Source: Psococerastis gibbosa
Taxonomy: Eukaryota > Arthropoda > Insecta > Psocodea > Psocidae
Direction: 5' to 3'
NCBI GenBank assembly: GCA_963971405.1
Contig: OZ020488.1
Coordinates: forward strand, 29,903,089-29,967,088
DNA length: 64,000 nucleotides
Shown here: positions 56,033 through 64,000 of the stretch, in pieces
Numbering within the stretch: position 1 is the first letter of the stretch
Layout: the number at the start of each line of letters is the position of its first letter
Position numbers and translations under genes: made by a program
The notes under the pieces: model-generated
What the model was told of the DNA's origin: nothing
Database searches by the model: none
The model's input: the letters and a program-made list of their open reading frames with translations, nothing else

Positions 56033-58140
56033 GCAACTAAAAAATCTATCAGGTGAACACCAAATAGCTTGGTAACATCGATATGATCAATGGCGGATTC
56101 CCTAAATGAGTAAATTCATTATGATAGTAAAAAAAAATGAATAAAACTCAAATTAAAAAAACAAAAATTACCTTTCAAACTTACATGCCCCCCAAATTTT
56201 CCGCTGGATCCGCTATTGGAAGTGATTGGAGTAAGTATGTAGGATTGTACAAGTAGATAGTAGATATCCGAGGTGTGGCCAATGACGCGGTTCAATAGGC
56301 TAGGTGCGGCATCCTCTCCATTGAACCAGATGAAAATGGCAAACAATATAGGAGAGAGAAAAAGACTGACTATTGAAAAAAAGCCAAGTCGATCCCTCTA
56401 TCCTACATCAATTTGCCCGAGCGCAGTGTAGAGCAGGTGCACACCTTGTAGGCTGCAAAGAAAATAAAATAGTCTACATATTATAGATAGCAAACAAAGA
56501 CAGACAATGAAAGAAATAAGTTACAACTTTTTTTCAGGCACGGAAAATTAGTTGCACTTTAGTACGACCTTAACACTGACTGGACGGTCTTTTACCTCAG
56601 AAATAGATAATAAAAAAAACAAAGCGTTGTTTCAGATTAAATAAGTGTAACACAAACTTGGCAATCACATTCATTAGATATTATTCAGGATGTCGTGGGT
56701 GTAGGAACTCCCCTAAAGCCGGGTCTGAACATTATATTCCCAGATTATGTACACTATAGAGAAAGATTGGAAGGAACAGTGGGCCATTGGGAAGTTTCAT
56801 TGGGTAATAAAAGAAATAAATGGGGTTTAAAATGCCTAATAAATTTAGCACTTGCACACAGACCTGCTCGAAGTGGTGGAGTGACGCTTAATGCTACCAC
56901 ACTGAAGCCTGCGGTTTTTACAACGCAAATACGCGGGAATTTCGCGAGAGGGAACGCTTCTGATTGGTTCAAATGTGGCCTTGAGACAATGGCGGTTATG
57001 CCAATAAGCTCCGTGGCAGAACAGTCTAAGTCGCATGGGAAATGGGAACCAGTTGGCAGTTTCAATGGAACAGGAGCGTAATGAGGTGGCGTTGGAATTC
57101 GCGGAGCAGTGACGAATTCAGCCAGAAATGACGGTTACAGGAATTGGACTGGTTCTTTTCAGCGTCGCGTCGTTTGAATGGCTGTGCTTCACGTTTGATT
57201 TTGGTACAATTCAATAACAACTAAACATTTTCATAACATTTAGCATTTAGTAATCACGGGACTATAACAATAAATTATTGCTTCTTCACTCAAAATAATA
57301 ATGAATATTTTTAGGCCAAAGCTATTTGGGTTTAACAAAATGCCTGAAGCATTTCAGTGGCAATAAAATGAGTACCTATTTATGATGTGAGGGAATTATG
57401 AAATAAATTTGTTAAATTGTAATTACCACTAACATCAATAATTAACTTATAATCTAGCTAGACGACACAAATACTACTATAGTAGTGCTAAGTTTAGCCA
57501 GATCGAGGCCTACATTAGACTATAATAATGAAATACATTATTTTGGGTTCAAATTTTAAAAAAATATGTATAGCCTATATATATATTATTTTGAAGGCAA
57601 CATCATAAACTATGATAACAATTTCGTGCCTACGTTTTCAAAAAATTTCAGCAATTCGCTGATACGTGATGCTACTGTATTACTGTTATATTCATTATAC
57701 GTATATTAACTTCAGAATGACAAGTTTTATTTCGGTACGTACGTTGCGTATCGTATGCAATTAAGTCTAATTGACTTGGCTATTTCTACTCCACTTAAAT
57801 TACTAATATTAATCCTCGGCGAGGATTTTTTGTTTTGCTTGAACTTTCTTAGTTGAGGTATGCTCAACTAAGGCCTTAGTAATTAATTTGTTTACTTCGC
57901 TATGGCTGGGGTATTCCTACCATAGTGAAGCAACTCCGTAATCGCCACACATTACAAAATCCCATCAGACCAGCAAGTGTGACCAGCCTGGCAGGTTACT
58001 GGCAACATCTATTATGTACACAGTCATTGAGGCCATCTTGGATGTATAGCGTTTCCAGATTGGTAAGACTGCGAGTTGCTGCAACTAAAACCTAATGATG
58101 TCATTTCCGAACTGGCCACAAACAAAACAGGTAATGTACT
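56033..58140. other. Unassigned intergenic stretch with a GC-richer block
   Basis: 56690-57190 is GC-richer, with a 128-codon + frame (56695-57081) and a 103-codon antisense frame. Neither shows a recognisable family. It could be a promoter/first-exon region or an old repeat. The rest is AT-rich. Confidence 0.4.
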
Positions 58141-58345
58141 AAATAAATAAATGACTTTCCGTTCTATAACTAAGCTAAGTGCCAACCTAGCGGAGTTAGG
58201 GCTATAAATAAGGACTTTTTGTTCGATAACTAAGCCAACCAATATAGGAATATATAAATATATAAAAAATATATGAAGTGTAGGACTCGAACCAACAACA
58301 TTTCGAGTGAAAAGTCCGCGCCAGCAACTATTCTTCATATCCTGA
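58141..58345 (-). mobile_element. SINE-1 copy, rearranged
   Basis: Minus-strand head with B box GGTTCGAGTCCTACAC. The 3' part CTAACTCCGCTAGGTTGGC is present, with the terminal segment (TTGGCTTAGTTATCGAACAA) duplicated. The middle of the body is lost. Confidence 0.7.
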
Positions 58346-59931
58346 CGGGACACGTACTCGTAGGGTCGGTCCTACGACCGTTTATGAAATCTCAGCAATG
58401 TTCCTGTCCTTGACGGTTAATTACTTGTATGTTTTGACTTGATCCCCCAACAGTGCGATTAGAATTCGCAAAGAAATTTAAGTTGCGAATGTTTATGAAC
58501 AGCGTGCAGTATAAGGATACGTTAACCGCTAATAATTAACGCCATTAACATTCAACCGACTGACTGCGACTGCCCCAGTCCGTTTATGAAGAAAGAAAAT
58601 TATCTTTATTTTCCAGCAGTAAAACGTGATCATGTTGACATCACAGGCCTCACAGCCTAATTTTTCAGACATCTATTTTTCGTTTTTAATGACGCCAAAG
58701 TATTAACTTAAGCTAACTAAAAATGGAAACAAGATAATTTTAGAACGGGATGTGCTATTCAATATTGTTAATGATTGCGTTTTTAACCCCCAAATTAACT
58801 TAATATCAAACGGCATGGCAGACCCACTGTTGGAATCGCATAAGTAAAAAAAAATATTTTCTTAAAGCATAGTAGTGACTTTCCCACCAACGAGCGTGCC
58901 ATGCTCCCTCTGTCATTAAAATTTGGCTTGTCTCACTGGTGCCGATCGGTCATGAATTGACCCAAAACATGAAATGATAAAAAAAAATTAAAAAGAATGC
59001 AGGACTGTCAGCCCTCCAATAGTTGGTATGACTCAGCTGACTTGACATAATTATATTTTTGCTTTCCTATTTATTTCGAATAGGGCGAGTGCGACTGGGA
59101 CAAAGTTGCAGTCCCGATTTCGAGACCAGGACTTCATGAATTTGAGGTCACATTAAAAAAAAAAAAGATTCCCCATATCTCACCTAAAGGTGAAGAAATC
59201 AATCCATTGGATGAGAACAACCCCCAAAGTTTGCAGTTATATATATTCTGTATTGTTGTTGTAATGTAAATTGTGTATCAATGAATTCATATTTAAATAT
59301 TGTGTAAGTTTTTGGAGGAATATAATTTACTTACTTTTTTAAACGAAGATGTAACTTTTTAAGCTCAAGCCTGTGTTGCCAAACAGGAAAAAATATCAAG
59401 CAGGTAATATGCTCGAAGTCTATGTATTATGTGCATGTGCTGGTAAAACCCTAGATTACGCAGTTCTGGTATTCGCACCGAGTCAAAGTCATCATCATAC
59501 AAAATGATGAGTCAGATTCAGAGAAAATGCAAAAAATGGGGAAACCATTGTTTATGACACATGCAACGTTCGCCGCCACTTTCAAGGCTACAATTCATGC
59601 ACATTTAGACCGGTTGATGTTCATCGTAATGTAGTAAGGACTTAAGCAGGCATCTGCTGAAATGCTGAGGTGACGTCTGAACAGTCGCAAACACACGAAT
59701 TCACAAAAAGAAGTATTCCCTTCAAGTTCCCTTCAAGAGTAAAAGGTATCATATTCATAGCCAATTAAATTTATTCGTATTTGAATGGTAATTTGTAATT
59801 TATTGATAGAAGTAGCATGTCCTCTTAATTCCTTTCGTTTACAATGAGCAAAAGCTCGAGAAACGTAGAAGTGACGCTCGTGGCGCAAGGAAATGCTTCA
59901 CGTTGTGAATAATGCCCAATCATGGCCGTGC
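58346..59931. other. Unassigned intergenic stretch
   Basis: A possible family-D remnant near 58730-58800 (GGAAACAAGATAATTTT) and a possible family-B end near 59058 (TTTGCTTTCCTATTTATTTC). No gene was seen. Confidence 0.45.
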
Positions 59932-60095
59932 CCAGGGGGGTGGTCAAAGGGGTCCGGACCCCCCCCCCCCGAAATAAATTTTCTCAAGTAACCTGTATTG
60001 TCTGAAGAATTCATCCATTAATTCATTAATAACTTACGTAAATTTTTTTTGAACCCCCCCCCCCCCCGAAATCAAAACACCTGGGCACGGCCTTG
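59932..60095. mobile_element. GGCCGTGCCCAGG-end element with poly(C) tracts
   Basis: ATGGCCGTGCCCAGGGGGGT pairs with CACCTGGGCACGGCCTTG. Two C14-type tracts, each followed by GAAAT, lie inside. Same group as 37625-37979. Confidence 0.75.
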
Positions 60096-62059
60096 TGCCT
60101 AATCATTTACTCAAGAAGGAAAACTTCTCCACTAACAAATGCTCTTGATAAAAAATGTATGAAAATGTACATCATAAGCAAATGCTTCTTTATATGAATT
60201 CGGCCGATCATAACAAAGGCTTTCACATCCGAAGCTGAAATATGTAGCCTAGCCTCTTTGCAAATTGGAATGACCAATCTCAATTTACTTATAAGAATGG
60301 AGAATTTAGGCATGCGAGAATTACAACTAATGGCTACTACTGTAGTTTAATAGCTACAGTTATCTTTAGTAACCAATTATATGAGCAATAAAAATTAATT
60401 TTAAAATTTGTACTGTAGCATACAATAATAATGCACTGAAAGCAGTGAGGGACGAAGAGCAATAATCGCTGTAGCGGAACTACAAAAGGGACATTACACT
60501 ATTATTCAAATAATCAAAGCAATCGGTCAACGAAACGGCACGCCATGCTACTAAACAATAAATGCACTCAATCAAGTTAGTTAGCATAACCATAACAAAG
60601 CCTCGTAGTCCGATACCAATGTACTACATTTTATATTTACATATCTCTCAAATGTGCAGCAGGCCTGAGTTAACGTCCCAAATACACACTAATAAGCGCT
60701 AACTACTTAATACACGAACAACAAATTTAAAGATGATAAATAGAGGATAAACAGGCCGTTTAAAAGTATTACCGTTAAAATAGATAAAATACTACTACTA
60801 ATTGGAAAAGAAAACAATATTGTAAGTTACGAACTGTACGTATAGCCTAAATATAAAAGCCCAGTTATTGAGTCAATACAGTCCACAGGCACGGTAGGCA
60901 TTCATCCTAGACCCCCCCCCCCCCCTATTCGGGGTAATCGCAATATGAATTTGTTAATACAATTTAACGAAAAATATCGCCATCTGCATGTAATAATCTA
61001 ATAAGGGAAGATAGAAGGTCAGAGGGCTCCCGGCAGAAGATAAACATCATTGTCGAAAAACCTGAGGCACTGGTTGGGCAAGAGCTCGACTTTCCTTTTC
61101 AGAGAAGCATCTGTAAGGTACAAATTGCCATGATAATCGCAAATTTTCGATAGAAGAGGCATTAAAAAAAGAAAGAATAAAATCTAACTTTTTGAAATCG
61201 TCATTGTTGTTACGGTAACTGCATTGATTACAGTAGGCCTATGTTTTTCCACAAACAGGCTAATTCTTTTTTTCAAATGCTCATCAAACAGAAACTGAAA
61301 TGGGCGACCCTGGTATTTAATCGCAGTTGAAAGGCCGTAGGGCGTAGCCTAAATGAATTATTTTGAACCACTAACTCAATCCATATGGAAGAGAGAAGAA
61401 TTGGTTCAAATGATTTAATGATAATTAATTAATTCAGATCATATAATTAATGGAAGTCTTAATTCCATACTGAAAGTAGATGCTCGATTAAATATAATTA
61501 TTCTTGTTAATGGCATAAACTCGAATGAACCAGATTCCTGCGTTGTTGGCGAAGTAACGGACACCTGGAGCTGTAAAATGGAATCGCACGTGCGAGGTCA
61601 CTGAACTCGCGGAGCTATCATTAGTCCCATGTGTCCGTTCCATAGCATTATAACCAGATTTAACCTGATACTCTGCCAATGCCTAGCAAACACCGATGAA
61701 TAATAGCGACAGGATTTCATATATTATTATGAATTACAGTATTAATTAAGACAATGACGATAAATAGCCTACACGACTAGTTTCTGCACTTGGTTAAGTC
61801 GAGCTACTGTAATTGTAGGAGAGATGGGACCGTCGAAAAATGTCTGGGGCTTCCTGCCACGTCTTTTCAATGGTAGATGGATTCATAGTAGTGGCAGACA
61901 GGTGAAATTTAAAAATATATTTTTGGCGGGAAGCGAATATACCATCTCACTTATATAGAACTCTAAAGCTATAACGTAGGTTACAATGTCGATGGTAAGC
62001 ATGTTTTATTGCCCATTGACACTTGCAGCTGGACGTCAAAGAGTAATCGTGAATGGCAA
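60096..62059. other. Unassigned intergenic stretch
   Basis: AT-rich with a C13-type tract at about 60911-60925. Small family-A scraps near 61780-61800 and 61985. It includes the first ecdysone-type site (61595). No gene was seen. Confidence 0.45.
61595..61607. promoter_or_regulatory. Candidate ecdysone response element (IR-1) 1
   Basis: AGGTCACTGAACT fits the EcR/USP consensus RGKTCANTGAMCY exactly. It is preceded by CACGTGCG (E-box core). Confidence 0.4.
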
Positions 62060-62206
62060 CAAGGCCGTAGCCAGGATTTTTTCGGGGGGGGGGGGGGTTT
62101 AGAAAATTTATTGGATATTACATAGTGGTTTTTATTTTTCCTCTCAAAATCCGATTCTACTATATGTAGTATCAAGCCATTTCATTTCGGGGGGGGGGGG
62201 GAACCC
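62060..62206. mobile_element. GGCCGTAGCCAGG-end element, right-truncated
   Basis: CAAGGCCGTAGCCAGGATTT, a G13 tract, ATTGGATATTACATAGTGGT and CAAGCCATTTCATTTC followed by a G12-type tract. It is collinear with 37625-37760 but lacks the right terminus. Confidence 0.75.
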
Positions 62207-63269
62207 TACTACAAGTCAGCCAACATCCATAAAAAGGCCTTAAAAACAATAATAAGTAGGATACACTAAAGCTACATTATTCCATTAAATTTTTGTAGAT
62301 AAAATCTATTGAAAATATATTAATTGCAGAGGGCAGGGTATGTTACAAGAAGTTAAAGTTAGAAAAATAACAGGCAAGGGATAGAAGCCAAGGCGTGACG
62401 AAAGCATTGCATAACAATCGACACATGGAGGGCGTTGACCCCGCGAATGACCTCAATTTTACAAGCTAGCACGCGGCGCGGGGTCGTTCACCCCGCCAGT
62501 GCCACGCCCATCCTAAATTACTAAAAAAATTGTAGCTATTTTAGTTCAAATTAGAGCACTGTTAAATTTGTGAAAGAATCCTTGCTTACGAGTAATATAT
62601 ATATATTTTTTTAAATTGGAAAAGGAAATTTTACAGGTGCAGACTATACTTTCCAAAGCCCTCCTATAATACTACGCTAAGGTCATTGGCATGGACGGAT
62701 GCAAGGGGTAGCTGCCCCCCCCCCCCCAATTTAGTGAATCTATTGTGAGTTAATTGTTTACGCTACTCTACTTTAATCGATACTAAGGCATGGGTTTATT
62801 CTATTTTGACCCACACCTAACTACCCCCCCAGGGCTGGATCCATTCCTTCCCTGGTCGTTGGGCGGGGTTGTCTAAAAAATAAGGGGTCCTTCGAGCACC
62901 AATCTACACATGGAGTAATAACTTTCCTTTCCCCAGGAACGCCCCAACATACTCATTTAAATCCTACAGGTTTGATTAATTACTAACTTTTTAAGCCTTA
63001 ACAAGCAAATGCGAATGTTCGCACGGGCTCGACAGTGTTTGAAGTCAAATGGTAATAGTTTAAAACACTTGTAAAAGAAAGGCACAGAGCAGTGGCCAGA
63101 AAAAAAGAAACATATTCAGTAACCCCAATAGGTAGGGGTACCACAAATATACCTTGCCTAGCTTTTTATGTGTGGTGAAAATTTCTTACTCAGTCATAAC
63201 TAACTGCATTTAAATGCAATGAGCCACAGGCATTACTGCAGACTCTTGGTATGTATCATAGCGAACGCG

Positions 63270-63282
63270 GGTTCATTGACCT
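63270..63282. promoter_or_regulatory. Candidate ecdysone response element (IR-1) 2
   Basis: GGTTCATTGACCT fits RGKTCANTGAMCY exactly and has the GGTTCA left half known from the Drosophila hsp27 element. Confidence 0.4.
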
Positions 63283-63714
63283 CAAATTTTGTAAACAAAA
63301 GCTATATCACTATTTATGCTAGTACTAAATGAAATTCCCAAATACTACTACATTTAAGCGGAAAAGAGCAATGAACTGTCAAATTAAACGTAATAAATTA
63401 ACATGTGAACAAATAAATGTGGGAAGGATAAGCAAACACTTTAATACTGGGGCAAGAAGTGTTCTACTTACTAACTAGGTCAAGCATTCCGCAGACTCAT
63501 AAAACTGTCGCAAACAGAGCTGATAAAAAAAAAGCTGTAAAATACTCACATTGCCGCTCTACAGCACTATTAACATGTAAAATCGCGGGATCACTTGAGA
63601 CTTGGGGCAAATTAATGAAATTTTGGTAACAAACGGAAAAGAAGGTCTACTCGGTATGAACGGTCTGGGACGAATGCGTGTGATGCGGGACAACCGCGCA
63701 GGGCTCCACGTGCG

Positions 63715-63727
63715 AGGTCAATGACCT
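63715..63727. promoter_or_regulatory. Candidate ecdysone response element (IR-1) 3, perfect palindrome
   Basis: AGGTCAATGACCT is the ideal 1-bp-spaced inverted repeat. It is preceded by CACGTGCG, as at 61588. Confidence 0.45.
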
Positions 63728-63930
63728 GATCTGCGAGATTGTTCAGCGCCGAAACCGGATTAAATGGTCCCTATTGGAGGAATGTGCCTCAGGGAGGAGC
63801 TCTAACGGACACAGTGTGTGTACCTGTCCTAAAACGATTTTATTATGATTATTATGATTTTTCTGCAATAGCAAAAAAAAAAAAAAAAAATAATTCGCTA
63901 CTTGAACACCATTTTATAACATACACTCCA

Positions 63931-64000
63931 GCAGCCTGATCCAGGCGATTATAATACCGGCATTTATTTAATCCCCTGGTAATAAAAATGTAAACAAGAT
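63931..64000. mobile_element. MITE family D, left end (cut by window edge)
   Basis: GCAGCCTGATCCAGGCGATT, ATAATACCGGCATTTATTTA and GTAAACAAGAT match the left part of 12848-13130. Confidence 0.85.

Larger units (their letters stand above)
62207..63930. other. Unassigned intergenic stretch
   Basis: Contains a CpG-rich patch at 62430-62512 with GGGGTCGTTCACCCC, a C14-type tract at about 62714, and two more ecdysone-type IR-1 sites. No gene was recognised. Confidence 0.45.

Noticed and set aside
56695-57081. 128-codon + ORF as a gene
   Set aside because: No family resemblance, antisense frame equally open, no splice-consistent neighbours. Kept only as a finding.

Overview
The window is eukaryotic nuclear DNA, AT-rich and crowded with transposon-derived repeats. 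It carries one recognisable protein-coding gene: a complete O-GlcNAc transferase (OGT, sxc in flies) on the + strand. It can be read as 17 coding exons between 927 and 32514. Every junction is GT-AG, all phases close, and the spliced frame is 3117 nt (1038 residues plus stop). Residue choices in the insert domain and C-lobe look like arthropod OGT as I remember it (for example [28 protein letters not shown]), so the source is most likely an arthropod. I cannot name the species.

Layout. 1-926 is upstream/5' UTR sequence with a CLEAR/E-box palindrome at its left edge. 927-32514 is OGT: exons 1-9 encode the TPR superhelix and the linker into the catalytic region, exons 10-12 the N-terminal catalytic lobe, exons 12-14 the intervening domain and exons 14-17 the C-terminal catalytic lobe. 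Introns range from about 0.25 kb to 11.8 kb (intron 5) and are packed with mobile DNA. They hold foldback elements and MITEs, two tRNA-headed SINE families, 3' fragments of two non-LTR retrotransposons, a piggyBac-type element with TTAA target sites, a Helentron-like piece and several dispersed families. 32515-about 32900 is the 3' UTR with two AATAAA signals. From about 33 kb to 64 kb I find no gene, only more copies of the same repeat families, poly(G/C)-bearing inverted-repeat elements, a 1.5-kb long-armed foldback element and unassigned AT-rich DNA.

How it fits together. OGT is one gene working alone here: a nucleocytoplasmic enzyme that adds single GlcNAc residues from UDP-GlcNAc to Ser/Thr of many proteins. 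The rest is a record of repeat invasion. The most informative parts are (i) a SINE whose body is the 3' end of a LINE that is also present in the window, giving a donor/partner pair; (ii) a group of MITEs with a common terminus (GGCGS..ATTCCACCGACC type) that share internal modules in different combinations, including a nested composite seen at five loci; (iii) near-perfect hairpin MITEs inside OGT introns that must be transcribed; and (iv) three perfect matches to the ecdysone-response-element IR-1 consensus within 2.1 kb at the right edge. I found no clear new enzymatic or defence system.
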